A stretch of 64,000 bases of DNA from Neoscytalidium dimidiatum (GCA_037367355.1 CM074697.1:2604001-2668000); one strand, 5' to 3'; positions 1 through 9,993 are shown, numbered from the stretch's first letter. The notes: generated from the letters alone by a model not told the origin. Numbers and translations: made by a program.

Positions 1-547
1 TACTAACTAATCTACTCGCGTAGATTAGAACTTTTTTAAATTTCTAATAATTACGCCTTAGTTTTAACGGAAATATAGAAGAATTTAGTAACGTAGAAAT
101 AAGTATATTATAAGAAAGCCCTATTTTACTAATACTATTTCTAATATATATCTAAGACCTATTTTAGATAAACTCCGCTACTTATTTATCTTATATTAAC
201 GATATCTCTTTAATAGTAAGCTCTAAAAGCTAGAAAAAGAATATTAAAATACTAGAAAGAGAAGTAGAAAAACTCTATAAACTAGACGTGGAAAATACTA
301 TATAATTTAATCTTAAAAAAACCGAATTAATATATTTCTCTAAAGAAAAAGCGATAAGAGATTCTATTTTAAAACTATCTACGGGTTTAGTTATAGAGTC
401 TAAAAATCTAATTCGATATCTAGAAGTTTTCTTAGACCCCCTTCTTAACTTTAAGAAATACGTCGATATTAGAATAAGCTAAGCCCGTTCGAGCCTATTA
501 AGAATAAACTAACTAGCTAATATCGAAAATAAACTAAAATCTAATAC
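1..547 (+). mobile_element. RIP-degraded Tad-like LINE, reverse transcriptase part (left half)
   Basis: AT-rich sequence full of TA dinucleotides and stop codons. In one plus-strand frame it still reads as the C-terminal part of a non-LTR reverse transcriptase: a PILLILFLIYI-like stretch near 117-155, then SYINDISL near 190-215 where active elements have Y-x-DD (D-to-N fits a G-to-A change), then KTELIYFSKEK near 320-350 and a LEVFLDP segment near 420-440. Stops fall where conserved Q, R or W residues would be expected, which is the RIP signature. The reading stops at 547, where the LTR element begins. It continues, after a gap in the LINE coding sequence, at 7072. Assignment to the Tad/I-type clade is from family memory. 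Confidence 0.7.
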
Positions 548-926
548 TGTTACGGCACAGTCGCCCAGAAAGGCGGATAACGAAACCCTACGACTACTCA
601 CCGCCCACGTGACCAACTCGGGGCCTAACTCGGCAGAATACCTACCGACACTGATGCACCAGACCACCGCACACTCGCTCAGCAAAGCTCGGACCACCGA
701 TCAGTACTGATCAGTGGGTTAACATTACAGATCACTACTGATCGTACCGATCACTCCATGTATATAGACCACACTCATTTATCGTAGTTAGGACCCTCGT
801 GGTCAACTTGTCAATTGATTCCTACCCTACTATTGTACGAACCTCCTGCCTACCACTGTGCCCCTAGAAAGCCCAAGCTGCCTGACGACGCGCCTCGACT
901 CCCCCAGAAAGAGTCCCGGCGTAACA
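548..926 (+). repeat. 5' LTR (379 bp)
   Basis: Starts TGTTACGG and ends GGCGTAACA. It matches the 3' LTR base for base except for two length differences: a CC present only in the 3' copy near position 842 of this window, and a 4-base ATTG present only in the 3' copy near 860. I found no substitutions between the two LTRs. A TATATA box lies at 761-766, preceded by a cluster of GATC half sites. Confidence 0.95.
699..766 (+). promoter_or_regulatory. LTR U3 core: phased GATC palindromes and TATA box
   Basis: Just upstream of TATATA (761-766) there are five GATC sites starting at 699, 709, 730, 740 and 749, with spacings of 10, 21, 10 and 9 bases, close to multiples of one helical turn. GATCAGTACTGATC (699-712) is a perfect 14 bp palindrome, and 730-743 is a one-mismatch copy of it. 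The same array is at 6838-6905 in the 3' LTR. A binding array for a dimeric host factor is an inference from symmetry and phasing only. Confidence 0.5.
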
Positions 927-981
927 CTTTGACCACCTTTCTTAGGCACCGGAGGTAACCCCACCCTGAAAACTACTAACC

Positions 982-2184
982 ATGACATCCTGGACCGAAA
1001 TCAGGAACAACCTTCCGACGGAGGAGGAACAGCTTCAGTCAATCCGTCCCTTGATCCCTGGAAACCCAGCTCTTAACATGAGGCTGCTCATTTCGGAAGC
1101 ATATTCCTCGGGCATAGCCTCCTTGAGTCGAGCAATCAACGGACCCAGAGTACCAGAGAACGCCAGTGAGGACTGCGGCCAAGTCCTTCTGGAGTACTTC
1201 ATTCGAGGACAAGCCTTTACTGTCAACCGTACTATGCGGCCCTCCACCCCAGCCACCCCCGCGACATCAGAATCGACCCCCCACAACACCAAACTAAAGA
1301 TCAAGACCCCCGACACCTACGATGGGGATCGGCGTAAGCTCAACGACTTCCTGGCCCAACTAGAGAATTACTTCGAATTCTACAAAGCATCATTCAAGGA
1401 CGATGAGGAAAGGGTCCGCTTTGCAGGAACCTACCTCCGAGGTAACGCAGCACGGTGGTTCGAACCCTATCGAAAGGATTTCCGCTCGGCCATCCCACGT
1501 ACGGAAACCAGTAGCCTGTTCGCCAACTACAATCGCTTCGCCGACGCAATCAGACAAGCCTTTGGTAGCAAGAACGAGGAGCAGGAGGCCGCCCTTCGAA
1601 TTCAGGACCTCCGACAAACCCGATCAGTCTCGGAATATGTCACGGAATTCCGCATGCTCGCCTCCTACCTCAATTGGAACGACCAATCCCTCAAATACAT
1701 CTTCTACAAGGGCCTAAAGCACAATGTGAAGGCCGAATTCGCCCGCACCGGATTACCCAAGGACCTTAGCGAGACCATCGACACGGCCATCCGAGTCGAC
1801 CAACAACTGTTCAATTTCAGACAAGAGACAGGCCAAACCCGATACTCGGCCAACACCGCGCAACCTCGAAACAACCTACCCCGGGGACCCATGGACTTAG
1901 ATGCCAACCAACGACGAAACCCTCGGCTGGCGCCGGAGGAAGAACAGCGACGGCGTGAAAAGGGTCTTTGCTTCCACTGTGGAAAGCACGGACATATCAG
2001 CAGAAACTGCCCAGACAAACGAACCAGCAACCAGCGAACCAACGACAAGAAAACCACCTCGGCTACTGAAGGACGACCGGAGACCCCCAACCATGACACC
2101 ATCCACTGGTCCACTTGTAGCATCGAAGCCTGCCCCATTCACCAGGAAGCTAAGAACATCAGCGGGTACCACCCAAAAAACTAG
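982..2184 (+). CDS. Gag polyprotein of the chromovirus
   Basis: Uninterrupted 400-codon ORF starting 55 bp after the 5' LTR. The middle (about residues 110-220) has the retrotransposon Gag fold signature, including TYDGDRRKLNDFLAQLENYF and a downstream GNAARWFEPY. A CCHC zinc knuckle, CFHCGKHGHISRNC, lies at about residues 331-344 and would bind the element's RNA. Expected role: capsid and nucleocapsid of the cytoplasmic virus-like particle. The tail after the knuckle is polar and Thr-rich and ends at a TAG before the protease reading begins in another frame, so a frameshift or a lost junction separates Gag from Pol. Gag being intact while Pol is broken could let this copy supply Gag only. 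Confidence 0.88.
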   Translation: MTSWTEIRNNLPTEEEQLQSIRPLIPGNPALNMRLLISEAYSSGIASLSRAINGPRVPENASEDCGQVLLEYFIRGQAFTVNRTMRPSTPATPATSESTPHNTKLKIKTPDTYDGDRRKLNDFLAQLENYFEFYKASFKDDEERVRFAGTYLRGNAARWFEPYRKDFRSAIPRTETSSLFANYNRFADAIRQAFGSKNEEQEAALRIQDLRQTRSVSEYVTEFRMLASYLNWNDQSLKYIFYKGLKHNVKAEFARTGLPKDLSETIDTAIRVDQQLFNFRQETGQTRYSANTAQPRNNLPRGPMDLDANQRRNPRLAPEEEQRRREKGLCFHCGKHGHISRNCPDKRTSNQRTNDKKTTSATEGRPETPNHDTIHWSTCSIEACPIHQEAKNISGYHPKN

Positions 2185-5100
2185 AAACGCCTACTGAACT
2201 GGGGCTACAGCAGGCGAGGCCCCTGCCCCACAGGACCATAGCAGCATCGACCGGAAAAACCACAGGACACCCACCAGAAAGCAAAGGAGACTCCGCAGAA
2301 TACGGGAACCACTGGGTTGTCGTGACAAAAATCAATGGACGCCGAGCGCTCACCCTCATCGACTCCGCATCACAAGGGAACTACGTCTCAAACCGATTTG
2401 CAGAAAAAGCCAACCTAAAACCCAGAGAAAGGACCAACCATATCAGCTGAGAACTGTTGATGGATCCCCAGCTCCTTTGGAGATGGAAAGGTAATCATCG
2501 AAACCCCGAAACTGACCCTCGAATACAAAAACCACAGGAACGTATCTGTCTAGACGTTACCAAGATCCCCAAGTATGATGTCATTCTCGGCATCCCTTGG
2601 CAGAAGAAATGGAAAATACAATACGATTGGGACAATGGAGGAATTACCCTCAAGTCCAGAGAACGAAACCAAGAACCAGAATGGAAACCACGCACCATAG
2701 CCGAACCGATTACCCACGTAAGCCTAATTTCGAAAGCTGCGCTGGAAAGGACCCGAAAGAAGGGGCAAGCAATTGGAATGATGTGGTATCGCCCCACCAC
2801 TACAAACAAAGAAAGAACCCGACAGATTAGTGCCACCAGACGAGAAAAACCAGACTACCCGACACCCGTGGGAGATGACCCCACCAGGATACACGAACAG
2901 TACCTTGATGGCGTTCCTAAGGAATACCACCGGTTCAAGGAAATTTTCAGAGAAAAGATCGAAGACGCACTACCGGAACACAGACCATGGGACCACGAGA
3001 TCAACTTGAAACCAGGCACTGAACCCCGATTTGGACCCCTATATCCAATGTCGGAAAAGGAGTTACAAGCAATGAGGAACACTTGGACTTACTACTGAAG
3101 AAGGATACATCCGACCCTCTCAATCCTCAGCAGGATTCCCCGTCCTCTTCGTACCAAAGCCCGGAGGCAAGTTACGCCTCTGTGTGGATTACCGATCCTG
3201 AACGACATTACCATCAAAGACCGCTACCCTCTACCCCGCATCGATGAACTAAGGGATCGCCTCTCCGGGGCACGATTCTTCACCAAGTTAGACCTGCGGG
3301 ATGGGTACCACCTTATCCGAATCAAGGAAGGACATGAATGGAAAACCGCATTCAGAACTCGATACGGTTTGTACGAGTACTTGGTAATGCCTTTCGGACT
3401 TACCAACGCCCCTGCCACATTCCAAGCCCTTGTCAACCACGTCCTACGAGAATATCTGGACCGATTCTGCACAGCCTACCTCGACGACATCCTGATCTAC
3501 TCAGAAACCCTTGAAGAACACAAGGAACATGTATCCAAAGTCCTCCAGAAACTACTCGAATACAACCTCTCCGTCAAACCAGAAAAATGTACCTTCCATG
3601 CCCAAAGGGTAGAATTCCTAGGCTTTATCATCGAACCAGGAAAAATAGTCATGGACCCAAAAAAGGTGGAAGACATCCTGAAGTGGCCAGAACCAAGGAA
3701 CGTCAAAGAAGTACAAGCCTTTTAGGGTTTGCCAACTTCTACCGACGATTCATCAAACGATACTCGCATGTAGCCGAACCTAATCCGACTCACCCGAAAA
3801 ATACCCCTTTCACCTGGGAAGCACCCCAACAAGAGGCGTTTGATCAACTCAAAGGGCCTTCGTAGAAGCGCCGGTACTCCTCATGTTCGATCCTGACAAG
3901 CCACTCTACCTCGAAACTGACGCATCCGACTATGCCATTGGCGCTACCCTCAGCCAGCCAGACGACGAGGGAAGATTACACCTATCGCGTATTACTCTCG
4001 CAAAATGTCACCCGCCGAGCTCAATTACGAGATACACGACAAAGAACTGCTTGCGATCGTCACAGCGTTCAAGGAATGGCGACACTACCTTGGGGAGCTA
4101 ACTACGAAATCACGGTATACTCGGATCACAAGAACCTGGGATACTTCACAACCACCAAGGTGTTAAACAGAAGACAAGTACGATGGGCAGAACAACTCGC
4201 CCCCTTCTACTTCAAGATCCACTACCGCAAAGTGAAAACGGCAAGGCCGACGCACTTAGCCGCAGAGCCGACCACGTGGAAGGAAAGCCAGAACTATCAC
4301 CAGCAGTACTACGACAAAATGACGACGGCACGTTAGGCCCCAACCGCCCCGAATCATTGAAGAATCCGACGCACCCTGGGAAGAACGAATACTGGCACCC
4401 ATCATAAGGCTAGGGGCCCCATCGACGACGACGAACCTCCACGAAACCCAACACCAGAGCAGGAGCCGGAGGACGAAGAGGAACCGCAGGACGAGGAACC
4501 CATACCAACACTTGAAGAAACCACGGAAGAGGCGGTAAACGAGGAAGAAGATGACACCGCCACTTGGGAACAAATCATCCAAGGAAAATATAACAATGAT
4601 CCGCTATCCCAAGAACTGCTTCAACGAATAGGCACCCCGAACATGACGACCCCGACCTAGTCCAAGACCATAGAGGCAACATACTATTCCGCGGAAAAAT
4701 CTACGTACCCACACCTCTGCGCAAACGGCTGACAAAGGAATACCACGAGTCCGCAGTTCACGGACACCCAGGAATGACAAGAACCTTGGAACGGCTTGCA
4801 AGACACTTCTACTTTCCCCGAATGAGGAAAGTAGTAGAAAATCATCCAGGAATGTGACGAATGCGCAAAAAAAGGTGGCACGACATGCACCATACGGACA
4901 ACTACAGCTCATCACAACACAACCAAACCCTGGGAATCGGTCACAATGGATTTTATCACCGACCTGCCAAATTCAGTAGACCCTGTGACTAAAGCACGAC
5001 ACAACGCCATCCTGGTCATTGTCGACCGCCTGACAAAATGGGCATACTTCATCCCTTGTAACAAAAAATCAGAGCAGAAGGCTGCGCCTACCTCTTCCTC

Positions 5101-6119
5101 AGATATGTCTTCGCCCACCACGGGATGCCCAAGGAACTAATCACGGACCGAGACCCACGATTCAGAGCTAAGTTCTGGCAAACCTTGGTCACAAGTTAGG
5201 AACTAAACACAAGATGTCAACAACGGCACACCCGCAAACCGATGGACAAACGGAACGAACCAACCAAACGCTAGAACAGTACCTAAGATTCTACCTGAAT
5301 TACAGGCAAAACAACTGGGTCGAACTCCTACCATTAGCCCAATACGCGTACAACAGCACATCAACGGAAGCCACACAAACCACGCCCTTCTACGCCAACT
5401 ACGGATTCGACCCTACTGCCTTCGGAGAACCCCAGATCTGCGAAGTACTCGCCCAAAAAGCTATGCTCAGAGCAGACCAGCTACGTGAACTACACCAGGA
5501 ACTGGCCCGAGACATCAAATTCACCGCATACCGAATGGCCATGTACCATGACAGACGGCGCCAGGCGTCGCCGCCCCTGAAGGAGGGGGATAAAGTCTGG
5601 CTCCTCAGAAAAAACATCAAAACAACACGATCGAACGACAAATTGGACCACAAGAAAATCGGACCCTACCAAATTGAGAAAAAACTTTCACCTGTTTCCT
5701 TTAAACTCAGATTGCCAGAACAAGTGGGTATACACCCAGTTTTCCACATCTCTTTACTTGAACCCGCACACAGCAACGCCGAACCTGACCCAGAACTTGA
5801 AATACACCCCGATGACGCCGACAAAGAATGGGACGTAGAGAAAATCTTGGATGGAGACTGGATCGACGGTCAATTTAAGTACCTCATCAAATGGGAAGGA
5901 GCGGATTCCGCCGGGAACCCGTGGGAACCCTCATGGGAACCAATCTCTTACCTTAACTGCGAGGAACTCATCCATGAATACCGACGAAACCCTGACCGCC
6001 CAAACCCAGAGCATCCTCCCACGACGCAAACCCGGAGGCGTCAAGGACACCTGAAACTGGTCCACCGGTGCCTCTCGAGGAACCAGCCCGTCGGAACCCG
6101 CCACGTCACCACCGCCTGA
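2185..6119 (+). pseudogene. Pol polyprotein (PR-RT-RH-IN-chromodomain), frame-broken
   Basis: Domains in order: aspartic protease around 2310-2440 with LIDSASQGNYV (D-S-A where D-S/T-G is usual) and a DVILGIPW segment near 2578; reverse transcriptase about 2900-3730 with YLDD near 3479-3490; RNase H about 3880-4300 with an [11 protein letters not shown] segment; integrase zinc region near 4740-4870; DDE core with a DFITDLP segment near 4950, DRDPRF near 5150 and the E-containing segment near 5230-5290; a GPY motif near 5662; and a chromodomain about 5829-5985 (WDVEKILDGDW, then YLIKWEG). Frame changes or stops occur near 2185-2310, 2448, 3098, 3200, 3725, 3865, 4000, 4110, 4620, 4860 and 5200. 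The last 301 codons (5214-6119) are open. The chromodomain would normally steer integration to methylated H3K9 chromatin (family knowledge). The many single-base length changes beside near-identical LTRs could be real decay or sequencing error. Confidence 0.9.
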
Positions 6120-6592
6120 ACCAGATAACAAGGACCCCTGAGCCGCCCGCGCCTCCTGCGCCTCCTCAGCCTCAATGGCCGCCAACTCCCGCTCAAACAA
6201 CTCCTGACTCCGGGAATCCAGGAAGGAAAGTGTCCGCAACAGGCGGATCACCTTGGACCGAGAGTGGCGGTACGACGAACAAACGTTGAGCCTCCTCTTG
6301 CAACCGCTGAATCTCGGCCTCATCCCTTTCGATCTCGCGCTGGGTCTGCTCAATCTGAGCCCGCACCCGGTCCCGTTGTTGATCCACACGACGAAACTCA
6401 ATAGGGAAGCCATGTCAGAAGGAAAGGAACAAAGGTGGCCTCGCTTGGCACACTCGTAACACCTCTTGGAATCCGGCGACACAAGACAACGAAGACGAGG
6501 TCTCTCCACACAAAGGAACAACGTCTGGGAGCGTCAGTACCGTTACGAAGGATACGGGCGAGAAGCGCGCGTCGACGAGCGGAACTGGACAT
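5931..6592 (-). pseudogene. Antisense ORF in chromovirus 3' region: Zn2Cys6-like cluster plus coiled coil, frameshifted
   Basis: On the strand opposite pol, beginning with an ATG at 6592 (95 bp from the 3' LTR) and running to about 5931, three overlapping frames read as pieces of one protein. The N-terminal piece (MSSSARRRALLARI...) leads into a cysteine cluster near 6430-6520 that includes CYECAKRGHLC. With one frame change at about 6512 the six cysteines have spacing C-x2-C-x7-C-x8-C-x2-C-x6-C, close to a fungal binuclear zinc cluster. A charged helical piece follows (about 6260-6390; e.g. TQREIERDEAEIQRLQEEAQ), then a piece rich in Glu/Ala (about 6080-6230; FLDSRSQELFERELAAIEAE). At least three frameshifts break it. 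It overlaps the last ~190 bp of pol. I recall similar hypothetical proteins beside fungal gypsy elements, but that is memory, not a search. Confidence 0.5.
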
Positions 6593-6673
6593 GACGGCAG
6601 AGAAATAATCTCAAGGGAACTAAGGAGGGAGCTCAACTACCTTTATACTCGACCTTCGGGCCGAAGGTTGCCT

Positions 6674-6683
6674 AGAGGGGGGA
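6674..6683 (+). other. Polypurine tract before the 3' LTR
   Basis: A purine-only run, AGAGGGGGGA, sits 3 bases before the TG that opens the 3' LTR. This is where plus-strand priming occurs in LTR elements. Confidence 0.75.
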
Positions 6684-6686
6684 TAG

Positions 6687-7071
6687 TGTTACGGCACAGT
6701 CGCCCAGAAAGGCGGATAACGAAACCCTACGACTACTCACCGCCCACGTGACCAACTCGGGGCCTAACTCGGCAGAATACCTACCGACACTGATGCACCA
6801 GACCACCGCACACTCGCTCAGCAAAGCTCGGACCACCGATCAGTACTGATCAGTGGGTTAACATTACAGATCACTACTGATCGTACCGATCACTCCATGT
6901 ATATAGACCACACTCATTTATCGTAGTTAGGACCCTCGTGGTCAACTTGTCAATTGATTCCTACCCTACTATTGTACGAACCTCCCCTGCCTACCACTGT
7001 ATTGGCCCCTAGAAAGCCCAAGCTGCCTGACGACGCGCCTCGACTCCCCCAGAAAGAGTCCCGGCGTAACA
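6687..7071 (+). repeat. 3' LTR (385 bp)
   Basis: Same sequence as the 5' LTR apart from 6 extra bases in two places (CC and ATTG). TATATA is at 6900-6905. The antisense ORF starts just upstream and faces away from this LTR, so an antisense promoter inside the LTR could serve it; nothing in the sequence proves this. Confidence 0.95.
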
Positions 7072-7676
7072 CGCGGTAACGAAGAAGCAGATTCCCTAGC
7101 TAAATACGCCTATAAAATAAACCCAAATAACGAATTAACTAGCTATATATTCTTTCGAATGCTAACGCAAGTAGATTTTATTAATTCGTGGTAAAAAATA
7201 GCGAATAAGCAAGCGGAAATAGCCTCTAAAGAGTCTTATCTAAGGCGGTTTAACTAGAAAATAAAACGAAAGTTAATAGACCTCTCTACGGAGAGAGAAA
7301 CTAGCTCCGCGTTTTACTAGCTTAAAATAGAACACGGATACTTTAAGTCCTATCTAAACCACTTCGGACTAAACCCCTCTAATAGCTACCCGTATAATAA
7401 TACGGCTAAATAAACCCCCCGGTACCTAATTCTAGACTATAAAAAGTATCGACTCGAAAGAGAAGATATATATACTAGTCTAGAAACGAAAAACCCCTCC
7501 TTAGACCTCGTTTTTAATACCGAAGAAGGACGGAAGGCTCTTCTAAGCTTTTTATCGACAACTAAAATAGCTACCCGAAAGTAGCTATTAGAATTTACTT
7601 CGACGGAAGTCTAAATACGTACTTTCGAAAAAACTAACTTTAGTCTCTTCTTTTTAAAAAAAAAAAAAAAAAAAAA
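7072..7676 (+). mobile_element. RIP-degraded Tad-like LINE, RNase H and 3' end (right half)
   Basis: Directly after the 3' LTR the plus strand reads GNEEADSLAKYAYKINP, the C-terminal motif of a LINE RNase H domain (the conserved G-N-E-x-AD). About 170 codons of the LINE C-terminus follow, with stops replacing expected W/Q/R residues. An A21 run (7656-7676) lies about 60 bp after the reading ends and may be the LINE poly(A) tail. The stretch between the RT end seen at 547 and this RNase H tail, several hundred bases in related elements, is absent on both sides of the chromovirus. Confidence 0.65.
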
Positions 7677-8421
7677 GTTATTCTCTCTTATTTTCTTATA
7701 TCTTCTACCTCTTCTTATCTCCCTACTTACTTTTCTATTTCTTTCTAAAAAGCACCGGCTTAGCCCCTACTATTTCTAGACTTCTTCCCGAAGAAAACCC
7801 GAATAAAAACCCCGGTCGAAATACCGGACTAGATACGTTAGTAGACTAGCCGTCTTTTATAAGCTTAGCTTATATAAGGACGTTAAACGAATAAATAAAT
7901 AAATAAATAAATAAATATCTTCTAGTATTAAATCGCTTATCTTTATATAAATTAATAATATAGCGTAGTAGTATTAATAAGTTATAGTATAGAATAGTAG
8001 AAATTATAAGAAGCGAATTTAAGAAGGGTTTCTTGCTTACGCTAGATCTAGCTATACTAGATTTAGTAAGTATCTATTAAAACTAGCGTTAGATAAATTA
8101 ATAGCCTTTAAGTAATCTTATTAATACTATAGCGGCTATTACTATCTATCGTTATAAATCTATAATACTACGCGCCTTAGATATTTATTATTTCTTTATA
8201 CTTAGAAGTACTAAATTACGTTATAAGCGGCGGTCTATACTATCTATTTTCCGTAAGGGGCTCTTATTTTAGTTCTACTTACTAAGCGCTTATAAGTAAG
8301 CGAGGGGTTTTACCCCGCTTATAAGCTTAAGCGCTTAATCTTAGCAAATCGATTAAGCGGCCAAAAATACCCGCTTGCAAGCCGCTTGCTTGATCGCTTG
8401 TCAAGCCGCTTACGCTTACTG
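7677..8421. repeat. AT-rich RIP-type debris, no gene
   Basis: AT-rich, TA-rich sequence without a usable ORF. It holds a tetranucleotide microsatellite (AAAT)7 at about 7890-7917. Its right end (about 8225-8420) is packed with short AAGCG/CGCTT words on both strands (for example around 8290-8345 and 8365-8420), which make several small hairpins. This may be the end of a decayed transposon. The base composition changes abruptly to normal at about 8422, where monooxygenase coding sequence begins. Confidence 0.6.
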
Positions 8422-9993
8422 GGACCCCTGGTCGCTCTCATCGGATCTGGTGCTTCTGGAGTCCAGGTGCTCCCTCCATTACGAGAGGACGCAGAGTACG
8501 TCAAGCTCTTTGTTCGGTCGCCTGCTTACATTCTGCCTCTGGTGGGGCTCGGCGCCGAGTCTTCAGAATTTAACGAGAAGTGTGAGTGCGAGGATAATAT
8601 GTGAAACTTTGCCAGTTACATGCTGAACGAAATAACGGATTAGATCCCGAGGAGACTAAAGAACGTCTCCGGACCGACAAAGAGTACTATGTGAAGTTTC
8701 GCAAGGGCCTGGAGGAAGAGCTGAACAAAAACTTTATCGGACTGCGCAAGAACAGCGACATGCAGAAGGAAACTAGAAAAGTGAGCAGAGCAGTTTATCT
8801 GTTTTTGTCGTGTAAAGCACGCTGAGCTAATTGCGTAGGCTGCAGAAGAAATGATGCGCAAGTTTCTCAAACGGGAAGACCTTCAAGAGAAACTGATTCC
8901 AAAGTACGACATGAAAAGCATCCCCTCTTCCCTTCTCTTCCAATACGTTGTGACTGGGTAGATGGCTTTGATAGCATCGGCTGATTACTTTACCATAGCT
9001 TCGAGATCTTCTGCCGCCGCATCACACCAAGCCGACCTTTTCTTCAGGCTGTGCAGGAGGACAATGTCGAAGTCATTTCGGACCGGATTGTCCGGATTGT
9101 CCCAGAGGGGCTTCAGACTGCAGACGGCCAGATCCATCGAGTGGACTCGATCATCTGTGCTACTGGCTTCGATACATCTTTCACCCCTCGTTTTCCTCTT
9201 CGTGGCAAGAATGGGCTTGATCTGCAAAAGCTGTGGTCCAGCAAGCCTGCCGAGGGATACTTGGGAGTCTCAGTTGCCGGCTTCCCGAATTACTGGAGTA
9301 AGTGGAGATAATTGCAGAAGAAAGTGAAAATGACCACGAGTTAATGATCAATCAGGTTTCTTGGGTCCGAATTGTCCCATTGCAAACTCTTCCTTGGTCC
9401 CGTGCATTGAGTATACGTGAGAATGCGTGCCTCGCCCGCTAATATTCTTAATAACGGTGTATACAGTGCCAAGTACATAGTCCAGGTACTCCAGAAAATA
9501 CAGAGAGAGCAGATCAAAAGCGTCACGGTCAAACGGTCTGTTGAGGCGGCTTTCAACTCGTACGCGCAAGCTTTGCATAAAGATCTTGTATGGACCGGCG
9601 GCTGTAAGAGTTGGTGTAAGTCTATGTTTCAAGATTCTTAGATATACCAGGCACTGACGAATTGCAACTAGACAAGGATGCGTCTGGGAGAGTCATCGCT
9701 GTATGGCCTGGTTCCGGCATCCAATTCATCGAAACCATCGAGACTCCTAGATACGAGCACTATGATATTGACTACATCGATGTATGATTGAGGTCACTTT
9801 GATTTCACACTGCTGACAATGATGCAGGGGCACCCTTTTGCCTTCCTCGGAGATGGACGGTCACAGAGGGAAGTGAGTGGTGAGGACCTGACTTGGTGTA
9901 AGTAGAAATTATATCCAGCGCCTACTTTCACCATAGACCACTAACATTAAAACTGTTTCAGATCTCGAGGATGTCCAATACTTGGAAATCTGA
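8422..9993 (+). pseudogene. 5'-truncated FAD-dependent Baeyer-Villiger-type monooxygenase
   Basis: The remaining exons encode the C-terminal two thirds of a class B flavoprotein monooxygenase. The reading opens inside the NADPH-binding Rossmann motif (ALIGSGASGVQ), then ICATGFDTSFTPRFP (the conserved ATG-FD segment) near 9150-9190, FLGPNC near 9357-9374 and a C-terminal WPGSG/HPFAFLGDGR region. Introns that splice cleanly are 8582-8643, 8781-8838, 9298-9355, 9417-9466, 9616-9671, 9782-9827 and 9898-9961; the stop is at 9991-9993. Between about 8911 and 9000 there is an in-frame TAG and no good splice pair, so this may be a damaged intron. The N-terminal FAD-binding GxGxxG part is missing and AT-rich repeat debris takes its place. 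The family oxidises ketones to esters or lactones, often in secondary metabolism. The otherwise intact frame suggests recent truncation. Confidence 0.72.

Larger units (their letters stand above)
548..7071 (+). mobile_element. Ty3/gypsy chromovirus LTR retrotransposon
   Basis: Complete-length element: TG...CA-bounded LTRs (548-926 and 6687-7071) with a 7 bp terminal inverted repeat (TGTTACG/CGTAACA), gag with a CCHC knuckle, pol in the order protease-RT-RNase H-integrase, a GPY/F-type module and a C-terminal chromodomain. This is the order typical of fungal chromoviruses. Base composition is near 50% GC, in sharp contrast to the AT-rich flanks, so this copy has escaped RIP or arrived after it. 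The flanking 5-mers are AATAC on the left and CGCGG on the right, so there is no target-site duplication. Pol is broken by several frame changes and this copy should not be autonomous. The base after the 5' LTR does not start a TGG-type tRNA primer site; self-priming, known in some fungal elements, is possible but not shown. Confidence 0.93.
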
